From the NCBI GenBank assembly GCA_964370965.1, contig CAYJLW010000028.1:1-46663 (forward strand): DNA of 46,663 bases, in the 5' to 3' direction. The position numbers and the translations under genes are program-made. Shown here piece by piece: positions 15,981 through 26,481 of this stretch. Under the pieces are notes generated by a model. That model searched no databases. It was not told where the DNA came from and saw only the letters and a list, made by a program, of their open reading frames with translations. Source of the stretch: CAYJLW01 sp964370965 (lineage in GTDB: Bacteria; Actinomycetota; Acidimicrobiia; UBA2766). The first letter of the stretch is position 1; each line of letters starts with the position of its first letter.

Positions 15981-17396
15981 CTAGGACGTCGGTTCCGGGG
16001 AGTCCCGGCGCCCCGCGGAGTGCCCTTCCGCCTCCTCCGTGCCGGGCGAGGACGTCGATTCGCGCCTTCCCGGCATTCGGGAGGCGGTGAAGAGGGCGAG
16101 CAACCCGGCGGCGAGTGCGATTCCGTAGACGGTGGCGAGGCCGGCGGTGGGAGGGCCCGGACCGGACTCCGCGGCGGCAACCGCCGCTCCGCCCAGGCCC
16201 GTGCCCACGCCGATGCCGAGAGTGTTGGCGAGGAAGATCGCCGCCGACAGGGACCCTTCCTCCCCGGCGGGGGCGCGTTCGAGGACGGTCAGGGACACCG
16301 TCGTGTACGCGAGCCCCATGCCGAGGCCGGTGACGGCCCACGCCGCCGGTGCCACCCACACGGGCACGCCTTCCCACATGATCGTCGCCACCGCGCCCAC
16401 GCCGAACGTGAGGACGGCCGTTCCGGAGAGCGTCATCGCACGGCGGCTGCCCGCCTTCGCCCAGCGTTCCTGTACCCAGGAGCCCGTCGCCCACGTCACG
16501 GACGACGTGGTGAGGGCAAGGCCGGCGATGGTGAGGGACGTGCCGCGGACAGCGGTCAGGGTGAGGGGCAGGAACACCTCGGCGGTGAACATGGCCACGC
16601 TCACGAGGGCCATGGTGGCGATCGCAGCGGGGACGCCGGGTCGGGACCGCAGCGAACCGGGTGGGAGAAGCCGCGTGAGAGGAGGGACGGCGACCGCGAG
16701 GCCGAGGGGGGCGAGGAGGGCGCCGGCGAGCCACGAACGGCTCTGCAGCCCTGAGATCAAGGCGGCGACCCCGGCGGTGAGGAGGAGCGAGTCGCGGATC
16801 GTCCCGGCACGCTGCGGTCCGTTGCCGGCAGGTCGCAGGTGACGCTGCGCAGGAACGACGAAGACGGCCGTGAGCACGAGGAAGGGCAGGATGCCCAGGA
16901 ACACGAGGCGCCACGACGCCGCCTGCGCCACGACGCTGCTGAGACCCGGCCCCACGAGCCCTGGGAACACCCAGGCTGTGGAGAGGATGGCGATGAGGCG
17001 GGGCCGGCGCTCCTCCGGGTAGGCGAGGGCGATCGTGGCGTACGCCATCGCGCCGATTCCCCCGTTGCCGAGCCCCTGGAGGGCCCGCCCGGCCACGAGC
17101 ATGGGCATGTGCGGGGCGAGGCCGGTCACGACGAGGCCGGCCCCGAAGACGGCGAGCCCGGCGGCGAAGGGCCGCCCGGGTCCGTGGCGGTCCGCGTCCC
17201 TGCCTGCGACGGCGATGCCCACGAGCGAGGCGAGCATGAAGGCGGCCGTCGCCCAACCGTAGAGCGCCGTGCCGCGCAGCTCGCGGGCGGCGGCGGGCAT
17301 CACCGTCGTGGCCCCGAGCGCCTCGAAGGCGATCGCCACGATGGCCACGACGAGGCCCGCCGTGAGGCGCCGTGTGGGCACGGCTTCCGGCGCCAT
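15981..17396 (-). CDS. MFS transporter
   Basis: 471 residues from ATG 17396, 11 nt after the citrate synthase stop. It has about 12-14 hydrophobic helices. The first cytoplasmic loop carries GRDADRHGPGRPFAAG (a motif-A-like loop), and GRALQGLGNGGIGAMAYATI is motif B/C-like as in drug/proton antiporters. The C-terminal 30 residues are hydrophilic and acidic. Likely a drug or small-molecule exporter; substrate unknown. Being last in the citrate synthase transcription unit suggests organic-acid export as one possibility, but this is only context. Confidence 0.87.
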   Translation of the reverse strand: MAPEAVPTRRLTAGLVVAIVAIAFEALGATTVMPAAARELRGTALYGWATAAFMLASLVGIAVAGRDADRHGPGRPFAAGLAVFGAGLVVTGLAPHMPMLVAGRALQGLGNGGIGAMAYATIALAYPEERRPRLIAILSTAWVFPGLVGPGLSSVVAQAASWRLVFLGILPFLVLTAVFVVPAQRHLRPAGNGPQRAGTIRDSLLLTAGVAALISGLQSRSWLAGALLAPLGLAVAVPPLTRLLPPGSLRSRPGVPAAIATMALVSVAMFTAEVFLPLTLTAVRGTSLTIAGLALTTSSVTWATGSWVQERWAKAGSRRAMTLSGTAVLTFGVGAVATIMWEGVPVWVAPAAWAVTGLGMGLAYTTVSLTVLERAPAGEEGSLSAAIFLANTLGIGVGTGLGGAAVAAAESGPGPPTAGLATVYGIALAAGLLALFTASRMPGRRESTSSPGTEEAEGHSAGRRDSPEPTS

Positions 17397-17407
17397 CGGA
17401 AGGGTCC

Positions 17408-18991
<1,584 letters not shown>

Positions 18992-19047
18992 ACGGTTCCT
19001 CCGGCTCCGGGGCAGATTCGCCCGGAACACTACCCCGCGACCACTCT

Positions 19048-20262
19048 CTACGGGGCAGCCGCCGGGGCGGGGAACTCGCCCGGGCGGGCATCCCCCGCTG
19101 CCACGGGCCAGCGCTTGCGGGACCTCACGGCGAGCTTGCGCATGAGTTCCACGGCCGCCGGGTCCGCGTCGACGGCGTCCTGGGTCTCGACCCAGCCTTC
19201 GGCGACCATGGCGTCGAGGATCCGCCGGCCCGTGCCGGTGCGGACGATCGTGAGCGTCCAGCCGCTCTGGCCGAGACCACCCAGCGAGATGTCTGCGTGC
19301 TCGGCGGCGAAGTCCGGGCAGGTGTCGCACCCCGGGCGGGTGTACTCGTGGCACTCCTTCAGCGGCACCTCCGCGAACCCGCCCCCCTCCCGCTCCGGGC
19401 CGCTCGGGCCGTCATCCCGCTCCGGGCCGTTCGGGCCGTCATCCCGCAGCCAGAGCTGGAGCTTGCCCTTGATGTTCATCTTCACGATGTCCGTGCGGGC
19501 GAGGCCGTACTTCGCCTCAAGGAGACCCTCGAAGATGTCGTCCGTGAAGGTCTTCGAGCAGAGGAGACCGATGTTGAGCACGAAGCGCCGGGCGGGCTTG
19601 CGGGCGCCACGGGCGGCCATCATCGGCGGGGTCGAGGACTGGCAGCCCATGCCCACGAGGGCGAGTCGTTCGTGGCCCGCCTCGACGGCGTCGAAGTACG
19701 CTAGGGTGTTCGCGCTGTACGTGTAGCGGGAGCCGGCGGCGGCGAGGACGTCCTCCTCGGTGGTGGCGACGCCGGGACGGGTGCGCCATTGGTCGTCGAC
19801 GTAGCTCACGAGAGCAGCGTCGATCTCACCCTGGCGCAGGCACCAGAGGAGCGTCGCCGAGGCGAGGCCGCCGTCCTGGCAGCGGGCCAGCCACTCGGCG
19901 TTCGTCGTGCGGGCGAGGACGACGTCGCGGTGGACGCCGACGACCTCCTGCCAACTCGCCGGGTCGCGGGTGCGTTCGAAGAGGTGGGCGTCGATCTCGG
20001 GCTCCCAGGAGCGGAGGCGGGGACACGCCCGGGTGCACATCGTGCAGGCCTTCTCCCCGTGCACGCAGCGGTCCGGGGCGCCGTCCACCCGGCCCTCGTC
20101 GCGGAGGTGCGGATGCCAGTGGTCGTCGTAGCCGAGGACGTCGTGGGGGCAGACCACGATGCAGCCCGCGCAGCCCGTGCACATGTTCGGCGTCACGACC
20201 TCGTCGTGGAGGTGCTTCCAGTGGAGCTTCCACTGCTGTCGCTCAGGGGCCACGTCGTTCAC
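19048..20262 (-). CDS. Coenzyme F420 hydrogenase/dehydrogenase beta-subunit family iron-sulphur flavoprotein
   Basis: 404 residues from GTG 20262. Two [4Fe-4S] ferredoxin-type clusters are predicted at the N-terminus: C28-x2-C31-x2-C34-x3-C38 (NMCTGCAGCIVVCP) and C66-x6-C73-x2-C76-x3-C80 (CTMCTRACP). The FrhB/FdhB N- and C-terminal domains follow: DGGLASATLLWCLRQGEIDAALV, TYSANTLAYFDAV, LALVGMGCQSSTPPMM, LNIGLLCSKTF, and a Cys-rich ECHEYTRPGCDTCPDF (a third cluster ligand set), then ADISLGGLG. Members move electrons between F420 and iron-sulphur or flavin partners. No hydrogenase subunits are adjacent, so it probably works as an F420:ferredoxin-type oxidoreductase. It overlaps the upstream MFS gene by 20 nt. 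A 27-bp in-frame duplication adds the motif DDGPxGPER twice. Confidence 0.85.
   Translation of the reverse strand: MNDVAPERQQWKLHWKHLHDEVVTPNMCTGCAGCIVVCPHDVLGYDDHWHPHLRDEGRVDGAPDRCVHGEKACTMCTRACPRLRSWEPEIDAHLFERTRDPASWQEVVGVHRDVVLARTTNAEWLARCQDGGLASATLLWCLRQGEIDAALVSYVDDQWRTRPGVATTEEDVLAAAGSRYTYSANTLAYFDAVEAGHERLALVGMGCQSSTPPMMAARGARKPARRFVLNIGLLCSKTFTDDIFEGLLEAKYGLARTDIVKMNIKGKLQLWLRDDGPNGPERDDGPSGPEREGGGFAEVPLKECHEYTRPGCDTCPDFAAEHADISLGGLGQSGWTLTIVRTGTGRRILDAMVAEGWVETQDAVDADPAAVELMRKLAVRSRKRWPVAAGDARPGEFPAPAAAP
19389..19442. repeat. 27-bp direct duplication inside the F420-type gene
   Basis: Two adjacent 27-bp units (19389-19415 and 19416-19442) differ by one base and encode two copies of a nine-residue GPER-containing motif in frame. 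The insert lies between LQLWLR and GGGFAEVPLKE, probably a surface loop. Confidence 0.8.
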
Positions 20263-21766
20263 CTTGGGGCGTGGGCGAGAGGGGGGCCCAGGCTACGGGG
20301 CCGCTCGAGGGTCTGCCAGCCCGACGGTCGCCGGCCTGCGGAGTGTCGCCGGGCGCGGAGCTTTCAGCCGGGCCCGCCCGGAGCCGGGCACGCTCGCTCC
20401 GCAGGCGACGCAAGACGGCCACCGCACCCCAGATCCCCACGAGCGTGACGCCCGCACCGGCCAGGAACGACCACCGGTAGGCGGAGTCACGCTCGATGCC
20501 CCCTGTGGCGCTGACGACGGCGAGGAGCACGGCCATGCCCGCCGAGCTCGCCACGGAGAGGGTGATGGCGAGGAGGGCGGACACGGTCCCGAGCATGTCC
20601 TCGCCGGCGCGTGCGGTGATGATCGTCCCCTGGGAGGCGCTCGCCATGCCGAGGCCGATGCCGGCGGTGACGAGGCCGGCGAGGATGACCGGGTAGGCGG
20701 TGTCCCCGCCGACGGTGACGAACAGGGTCGTGGCGGCGGCGATGAGCACCGCCCCGCCCACGCCCATCTTCTCCGGGGCGACGCGCTTGGCGAGGGTCCC
20801 GGCGATCGGGCCCATGATCCCCATGGCCAGCGGCCGGGGGAACAGGGCGAGGGACACGGCGGCGGGGCGCATCCCCTGGATCTCGCGCAGGAAGAACGGG
20901 AGGACGATGAAGCCGCCCATGTAGGCGAAGTTGAGGGCGAAGCGGCTCAGCAGGGCACCCCGCAGGACGCCGTCGGAGAAGAGATCGAGGGGGACGACGG
21001 GACTCGTCACGCGGCGTTCCACGGCGAGGAAGGCGGGGAAGCACACGGCGGCGGCCCCGAAGCAGCCCAAGACGGCCGGTGACGACCACCCCCATTGCGG
21101 GCCCTCGTTGACGCCGAGCAGGAGTCCGAAGATCGCGGCGGCGAGGAGGAGGGATCCCGCGAAGTCGAAGCGGCCTTCGGCCGGAGAGCGCCGTTCCGTG
21201 AAGATGAACACGGCCGCGATCCAGGCCAGGGCGGCGACGGGGAGCTGGGCGTAGAACAGCCAGCGCCAGGAGAGCTCCTGGACGACGAAGCCGCCCACGA
21301 GGACACCGAGCATGGGTGAGATGGCGACGGTTCCCGTCCACCAACCCACTGGCGTGCCGCGTTCCGCGGGCTCGAAGGCGGCCGCGGCGATGGCGAGGCC
21401 CGACGGCATCACGACGGCGGTGCCCGCACCGGTGACGACGCGGGCGACGACGAGCATGGGCAGGGACGTCGCCCAACCCGACACTGCCATCCCCAGGATC
21501 GACACGGCGAAGCCGAGGAGCCAGACCCGTTTCCGGCCGTAGACGTCAGACGCCCGGCCCGCGGCGGGCACGAGCAGTGCCGCCATGAGCATGGGCGCCA
21601 CCGTGACCCAGGCCGCCGTCTGCGGGTCGGCGTCGAAGTCGAGCGCGATGAACGGGAGGGCGATGGTGAGGATCGTGAGCGTGAGGTTCGTGGCGAAGGC
21701 CGCCAGGAGGACGACGCCCAGCACGAGGTAGCGGTGCCGCGGGCGCCGGGAAGAGAAGGCGGGCAT
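20243..21766 (-). CDS. DHA2-type MFS drug transporter (EmrB/QacA-like)
   Basis: 507 residues from ATG 21766; a start 11 codons further up is also open. About 14 transmembrane helices, beginning RYLVLGVVLLAAFATNLTLT. Motif A is GRASDVYGRKRVWLLG, the motif-C region is in the PVGWWTGTVAISPMLGVLVGG stretch, and helix 7-8 spacing fits the 14-helix EmrB/QacA group. The C-terminal ~55 residues are hydrophilic and Pro/Gly/Arg rich. Likely proton-driven export of lipophilic compounds. It is the first gene of a minus-strand run ending with the MFS at 15981 and overlaps the F420-type gene by 20 nt. Confidence 0.9.
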   Translation of the reverse strand: MPAFSSRRPRHRYLVLGVVLLAAFATNLTLTILTIALPFIALDFDADPQTAAWVTVAPMLMAALLVPAAGRASDVYGRKRVWLLGFAVSILGMAVSGWATSLPMLVVARVVTGAGTAVVMPSGLAIAAAAFEPAERGTPVGWWTGTVAISPMLGVLVGGFVVQELSWRWLFYAQLPVAALAWIAAVFIFTERRSPAEGRFDFAGSLLLAAAIFGLLLGVNEGPQWGWSSPAVLGCFGAAAVCFPAFLAVERRVTSPVVPLDLFSDGVLRGALLSRFALNFAYMGGFIVLPFFLREIQGMRPAAVSLALFPRPLAMGIMGPIAGTLAKRVAPEKMGVGGAVLIAAATTLFVTVGGDTAYPVILAGLVTAGIGLGMASASQGTIITARAGEDMLGTVSALLAITLSVASSAGMAVLLAVVSATGGIERDSAYRWSFLAGAGVTLVGIWGAVAVLRRLRSERARLRAGPAESSAPGDTPQAGDRRAGRPSSGPVAWAPLSPTPQGERRGP

Positions 21767-21783
21767 CCACCATGATGCCCGCC

Positions 21784-21799
21784 GTGACGCGCACGTCAC
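21784..21799. promoter_or_regulatory. Inverted repeat upstream of the DHA2-type MFS gene
   Basis: GTGACG-CGCA-CGTCAC lies 17 nt upstream of the chosen ATG. Its position and symmetry suit a TetR- or MarR-type operator for an efflux pump, but no regulator gene is adjacent. Confidence 0.35.
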
Positions 21800-21858
21800 C
21801 AGAGGGTTTTCTCACCCCATCTGCGAGAAGCGCACCCCGGGCGGTCCCTGGGGGGGCT

Positions 21859-22272
21859 CTAGACCGTCTCGGCGAGGGGGTAGAGGTCGTTCTCCTCCCT
21901 GGCGATGCGTTCCCGGAGGGCCTTGACGACCTCCCGTGTCCGGACGGTGAACTCGCCGGCGTCGTCCTGGATCTTGTGTGGCGTCGTCCAGGACTTCGCG
22001 TAGTCGCCAAATGCGGTGGCGAGGCGACCCATGTCGTCCTGGAAGCGCCTCGCCATCTGGGCCACGCCGGCGTCTCCGGAGGCGAGCAGGGCCGGGTACA
22101 ACGAACCGTCCTCCGCGCTGAGGTGTACGCGCAGCTTGCCCGAGAGCCGGGCCACCAGCGAGCAGGCCGTCGAGGCGTCGGCACTCAGGGCACGCTCGTC
22201 GAGCTCTGTCTCGAGCCGGCCGAGCACGTCTGCGGCCTCGGCGTGCTGGCGACGGTACGAGTCGACATTCAT
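21859..22272 (-). CDS. Hemerythrin HHE-domain protein
   Basis: 137 residues from ATG 22272 with GGAGGGG 5 nt upstream. Helical throughout. Iron-binding type residues are seen in YRRQHAEA (His10), LRVHLSAEDGSLYPAL (His-x3-Glu with the typical LYP) and REENDLYPLAE near the end. This is the usual HHE pattern with four helices. Such proteins bind O2 or NO, or serve as di-iron sensors. It lies between the DHA2 MFS gene (93 bp downstream) and the polyprenyl synthase gene (113 bp upstream); it may share redox/NO control with the DUF2249 gene, but nothing in the DNA shows that. Confidence 0.85.
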   Translation of the reverse strand: MNVDSYRRQHAEAADVLGRLETELDERALSADASTACSLVARLSGKLRVHLSAEDGSLYPALLASGDAGVAQMARRFQDDMGRLATAFGDYAKSWTTPHKIQDDAGEFTVRTREVVKALRERIAREENDLYPLAETV

Positions 22273-22384
22273 GTGCCCCTCCGGGGATGGTCGTGGGCCG
22301 CCCATCGTGTCATCGACGCGGACCCGGAAGCCCTTGAGTCGCGTCCGTGCATCCCGGAGCCGCTCCCGCCCCTGACCAGCGGAT

Positions 22385-23500
22385 CTACGCGCCGCGGTAG
22401 GCAGCATCGCCGGCGAGCTCGGCGAGGGCGGCGCGGACGTCGCCGGGGAGGACGTCGCCGGCTTCCTCCAGGGCCGCGAGACCCTGGACGAGGAGGTCGG
22501 CGATGAGGGCCTCGGTGTCGGTGACCGCGCCGGTCGCCCGCACGGCGGCCCGCAGTTCGGCGACGTCGTAGGTGGAGAGGTCGTCACGGCCCAGGAGGGA
22601 GTCCACGACGGCGACGTGGGCGGCGTCGCCGCGGGCCCGGGCACGGGCGAGAAGGTAGGTCTGCTTCGCCTCGCGGAAGTCGTCGCCCACGGGCTTGCCG
22701 GTGACGTCGCTGTCGCCGAACGCCCCCAGGAGGTCGTCACGGAGCTGGAACGCGGTTCCCACCGGGACCCCGTAGGCCGACAAGGCCCCACGGACGTCCT
22801 CGCCCGCCCCGGCCAGGGCGGCCCCGATGCGCAGGGGGCGCTCCACGGTGTACTTGGCGGTCTTCAGCGTGGCGATTCGCCGGGCGGTGTCCTCGTCGGC
22901 CTCCCGTCGCTGGCCCTCCAGCAGGTCGAGCTGCTGGCCGTAGAGGACCTCGAAGCGCATCTCCGTGTACTCACGGAAGGCGTCGTCCCGTGCCGCCGCC
23001 GGAAAGCGGGCCCCGGCGAGGAGACGGTCTGCGAGAACGAAGGCGAAGTCGCCGACCAGCATCGCCGCCGACGCGCCGAACCGGGCGGGATCGCCGGGCC
23101 AATCCTGCTTCTCGTGCAGCTCCGCCATCGCCACGTGCGAGGCGGCCTCGCCCCGGCGGATCGGGGAGGCATCCATGATGTCGTCGTGGACGATGGCGAA
23201 GAGGTGGAGCATCTCCAGGGCGGCCCCGGCGTCCACGGCGGCCTCCGGGTCCGAACCGTCGCCGGCGGCGTAGCCCCAGTAGAGGAACGCGGGCCGGAGT
23301 CGCTTGCCGCCGGCCCGGGTGAGGCGGCGGAGCTCGTCGAAGAGGGGCGTGAGATCCTCGTGCGCGGGGGCGCCGTCCTCGAGGGTGTCGAACGCCGCCT
23401 CCAGTCGGGCGTCGACAGCGGCCCTGATCTCCGCGCGACGGCCCAGGGACCGGCCCTCGGGAGGACCGCCTGATGTCGTGCGCGGGTCGTGTGTGTCCAT
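22385..23500 (-). CDS. Polyprenyl (geranylgeranyl-type) diphosphate synthase
   Basis: 371 residues from ATG 23500. Motifs: GGKRLRP at 64-70 (IPP binding), first Asp-rich motif DDIMD at 106-110 in LFAIVHDDIMD, VGDFAF, the Gln-rich MRFEVLYGQQLDLLEGQ, Lys in LKTAKYT, FQLRDDLLGAFGD (second Asp-rich motif, 255-263) and GDDFREAKQTYL. It condenses isopentenyl diphosphate with allylic diphosphates. Phe at the fifth residue before the first Asp-rich motif suggests a C15-C20 product, so a GGPP or FPP synthase. Divergent from the amidase gene, with a 106-bp intergenic region. Confidence 0.93.
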   Translation of the reverse strand: MDTHDPRTTSGGPPEGRSLGRRAEIRAAVDARLEAAFDTLEDGAPAHEDLTPLFDELRRLTRAGGKRLRPAFLYWGYAAGDGSDPEAAVDAGAALEMLHLFAIVHDDIMDASPIRRGEAASHVAMAELHEKQDWPGDPARFGASAAMLVGDFAFVLADRLLAGARFPAAARDDAFREYTEMRFEVLYGQQLDLLEGQRREADEDTARRIATLKTAKYTVERPLRIGAALAGAGEDVRGALSAYGVPVGTAFQLRDDLLGAFGDSDVTGKPVGDDFREAKQTYLLARARARGDAAHVAVVDSLLGRDDLSTYDVAELRAAVRATGAVTDTEALIADLLVQGLAALEEAGDVLPGDVRAALAELAGDAAYRGA

Positions 23501-23606
23501 CTCAGGTAGGCAAACCTTGGGCCATGCGCCACGTTCTGTGCAAGACCGGAGTGGCACGCAGACTCGCCGGAGGCCAACATGGCCCCCTGAGGAGAGGGGA
23601 CGAACC

Positions 23607-25019
23607 ATGGCGCTGCATGACGAGCCGGCATGGGAGCTGGCGGACGACGTCCGGGCGGGGAAGCTCTCCGCCGTCGAGCTTCTCGACCACTACCTGGACC
23701 GTATCGAGCGTCTCGACGGGCCGCTGAACTCGTTCTACTTCCTCGACCCGGGTGCCGCCCGGAAGCGGGCCGTCGGCGTCGACGCCGCCGTCGCCCGGGG
23801 CGAGGACCCCGGTCCGTGGGCGGGCGTCCCGATCGGTGTCAAGGAGCTCGAGGATGTCGCCGGATGGCCGTCCGAGCAGGGTTGCCTGCTCTTCGAGGGC
23901 CATGTCGCCGAGGAGGACTCCACGCACTTCGCCCGCCTGCAGGCGGCCGGGGCCGTCGCCGTGGGCAAGACCACCTCGCCGGAGTTCGGCGCCGTCGCCT
24001 ACACCTCCACCCGCCTGCACGGCACCACCCGCAACCCCTACGACACCGAGCGCACGCCGGGCGGTTCCAGCGGCGGCTCCGCGGCGGCGGTGGCGGCAGG
24101 CCTCGTGCCCGTCGCCACGGGCTCCGACGGCGGCGGCTCCATCCGGATCCCGGCCGCCTACACCGGTCTCTTCGGCATGAAGGTGACGTTCGGCCTCATC
24201 CCGAACGGCCCCGGCGTGCCGGGTATCTCCCAGACCGCCGTGTTGGGGTGCCTGGCCCGCACCGTCCGGGACGTGGCCCGCTGGCTCGACACCACCGTGG
24301 GGCCGGACGGTCGCGACATCACGTCCCTCGCCCACCCCGGTTTCTCCTTCGAGGAGCGTCTCGGGCGCACCGAGGTGCGGGGCCTGCGGGCGGCGTGGTC
24401 GCCGGACTTCGGTCGGGCGATCGTGGAGCCCGCCGTGCGGGAGGCGACCGAGGCCGCCGCCATGGCCCTCGTGGACGCCGCCGGCCTGGAGCTCGTGGAC
24501 GTGCCCGTCGAGTTCGAGGACCCGGGGCGGGCGTGGCTGGCACTCGGTGCGGTCGACGCCGTGCGGGAGCTCCACCCCCACTACCCGGATCGCATCGCCG
24601 ACCTCGACCCCCTCATCGCCTACGGCCTCACCTGGGGGATGGAGAAGGGCCACCTCCGCCACGTGGGCCGGGCCCTCACCCGCCGCTACGACCTCGTGAA
24701 GAAGGTGGGGGCGCTCTTCGACCAGGTGGACGTCCTCGTCACGCCGGCGACGGCGTCGGTGGCCTTCGCCGCCGAGGGGCCCATGCCCACCCACATCGCC
24801 GGCCAGGAGCTTCCCAGCCCGATCGAGGCGGTGCCCTTCACGTACCCGTTCAACCTCACGGGGAGCCCCGCCGCGTCGATCCCAGCGGGGCGGGACCCCG
24901 ACGGCCTCCCCATCGGCCTCCAGGTGGTCTGCCGCCGCCACGAGGACGTCCGGGTGATGGAGCTCTCGCGCATCCTCGAGGAGGCCCGCCCCTGGCCGCT
25001 CCTTGCCCCCGGGTACTGA
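23607..25019 (+). CDS. Amidase signature family enzyme
   Basis: 470 residues from ATG 23607, after GGAGAGGGGAC. The Ser-cisSer-Lys triad is present: Lys79 in PIGVKELEDVAG, the cis-Ser in TPGGSSGGSAAAVAAG (154/155) and the nucleophile Ser178 in GSDGGGSIRIPA. NPYDTERTPGG and SIPAGRDPDGLPIGLQVV are also typical. It hydrolyses a carboxylic amide; the substrate cannot be told. A GatA role is unlikely because no gatC or gatB is adjacent and the length and C-terminus fit stand-alone amidases better. Confidence 0.92.
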   Translation: MALHDEPAWELADDVRAGKLSAVELLDHYLDRIERLDGPLNSFYFLDPGAARKRAVGVDAAVARGEDPGPWAGVPIGVKELEDVAGWPSEQGCLLFEGHVAEEDSTHFARLQAAGAVAVGKTTSPEFGAVAYTSTRLHGTTRNPYDTERTPGGSSGGSAAAVAAGLVPVATGSDGGGSIRIPAAYTGLFGMKVTFGLIPNGPGVPGISQTAVLGCLARTVRDVARWLDTTVGPDGRDITSLAHPGFSFEERLGRTEVRGLRAAWSPDFGRAIVEPAVREATEAAAMALVDAAGLELVDVPVEFEDPGRAWLALGAVDAVRELHPHYPDRIADLDPLIAYGLTWGMEKGHLRHVGRALTRRYDLVKKVGALFDQVDVLVTPATASVAFAAEGPMPTHIAGQELPSPIEAVPFTYPFNLTGSPAASIPAGRDPDGLPIGLQVVCRRHEDVRVMELSRILEEARPWPLLAPGY

Positions 25020-25108
25020 TCCGGGGGGGCGAGTCTGGGGCCGGGGCTACATCCCCCGGCCCCGCCTGCCGAAGAGGTACCGTGCTTGACAGTGTCACGG
25101 GGGACGCG

Positions 25109-26479
25109 ATGAGCAGCGGGGCAGCGTCAACGGCCGAGCCGGCACGAGGGGCGCCGCGCATCGACAGGTTCGGCCCCGGCGAGCTCCGCCGGCTCGCCGG
25201 CACCGGCTACGCCCTTGCCAAGGCCGGGGTGCTGGAGGTGGCGCGTCGGGGTCCGGCACTCGCTCTGGAGCCGGGCCGCCAGCCGCCCCGGGCTGTGGCG
25301 GCGGCCCTGCGGCGGGCCTTCGAGGACCTCGGGCCGGCCTACCTGAAGCTCGGCCAGGTGATCGCGTCCTCGCCCGGCCTCTTCCCCGACGTGCTCGCCT
25401 ACGAGTTCCGCCGTTGCCTCGACCGTGTGCCGCCGGCGCCGTCGTGGTCGGTGCGTCGGCGCATCCAGGCCGACTTCGGCCTGCCCGTGCGGGATCTCTT
25501 CGACCGCTTCGACGACGCCCCGTTGGCGTCGGCGTCCATCGCGCAGGTGCACACCGCCGCCGTGGACGGCCGGGAGGTCGTCGTGAAGGTGCGCCGGCCG
25601 GGGCTCGTGCGCCGCTTCCGCCACGACGTGCGGATACTGCACCGGATGGCGACGGGCCTGGACCGCCTCGGGGGCGTCGCCGGTGTTCTGAATCCCGTGG
25701 CCGTGGTGGAGGACTTCGCCGCGACGCTGTTCGAGGAGATGGACTTCCGCCGGGAGGCGGCGGCCATGGAGCGCTACACCGCCAACCTCCGTGCCTACGG
25801 CGACAACGACGGGATCAGGGTGCCGGAGGTCTTCCGTGAGCACACGTCTGAGCGGGTGCTCACGATGTCGCGGGAGGACGGCGTCCCCGCCGACCGCGAT
25901 GACGTGATCCGGGACGAGTGGGGCGTCGACGTCGTCCCGCTGTTCCGGCGGGCGATCCGTTCCTGGGTTGAGGCTGCGTTCGTGCACGGCTTCTTCCACG
26001 GCGACCTGCACGCGGGCAATCTCCTCGTGCAGGCCGACGGCACGGTCGTGTTCCTCGACTTCGGGATCATGGGCAGCTTCGACGCCGCCAAGATGCGCGT
26101 CCTGCGCGAGCTCGTGCCGGCCGTCACGATCGCGCAGGACTGGCCCCGAGCCGCCCGCCTCGTCCTCGCCCTGGCGCCGGCGCACGCCCCGGAAGTCGAT
26201 CCCGACGCCGTCGCCGCCGACATGGAACGGATCGTGGGCGAGGTCCTGCGCACACCGCTCTGGGAGTTGTCCTACGGCCGCATCTTCCGGGCCACGGCCC
26301 GGGCGGCGGCGGGCACCGGCGCCGTCCTGCCCCGCGAGCTCGTGCTCATCGCCAAGCAGTTCCTCTACTTCGAGCGGTACGCGAAGCTCCTCGCCCCCGA
26401 CTACGCGGTCTTCGGCGACCCCGTGATCTTCCAGACCCTCGCCGGTGCCCTCGCGGAAGGCGAGGGGGCGGGGGGCTGA
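25109..26479 (+). CDS. ABC1/UbiB/ADCK-type atypical kinase-like ATPase
   Basis: 456 residues from ATG 25109 with GGGGGA upstream. Family motifs: KxGQ (K80-Q83) in AYLKLGQVIASSPGLFP, the Ala-rich nucleotide loop substitute SASIAQVHTA (142-150), VVVKVRRPG (Lys160), EEMDFRREAAAM, FFHGDLHAGNLLV (297-307) and FLDFGIMG (317-319). These proteins have a protein-kinase-like fold used in lipid or isoprenoid-quinone metabolism. The neighbouring polyprenyl synthase gene supports an isoprenoid or quinone link. No C-terminal transmembrane pair is obvious. Its stop lies only 2 bp from the stop of the convergent CinA/MoaB-like gene. Confidence 0.92.
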   Translation: MSSGAASTAEPARGAPRIDRFGPGELRRLAGTGYALAKAGVLEVARRGPALALEPGRQPPRAVAAALRRAFEDLGPAYLKLGQVIASSPGLFPDVLAYEFRRCLDRVPPAPSWSVRRRIQADFGLPVRDLFDRFDDAPLASASIAQVHTAAVDGREVVVKVRRPGLVRRFRHDVRILHRMATGLDRLGGVAGVLNPVAVVEDFAATLFEEMDFRREAAAMERYTANLRAYGDNDGIRVPEVFREHTSERVLTMSREDGVPADRDDVIRDEWGVDVVPLFRRAIRSWVEAAFVHGFFHGDLHAGNLLVQADGTVVFLDFGIMGSFDAAKMRVLRELVPAVTIAQDWPRAARLVLALAPAHAPEVDPDAVAADMERIVGEVLRTPLWELSYGRIFRATARAAAGTGAVLPRELVLIAKQFLYFERYAKLLAPDYAVFGDPVIFQTLAGALAEGEGAGG

Positions 26480-26481
26480 CC

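Noticed and set aside
23607..25019. GatA subunit of the Glu-tRNA(Gln) amidotransferase
   Set aside because: The Ser-cisSer-Lys triad is shared by all amidase signature enzymes. No gatB or gatC is adjacent and the C-terminus fits stand-alone amidases.
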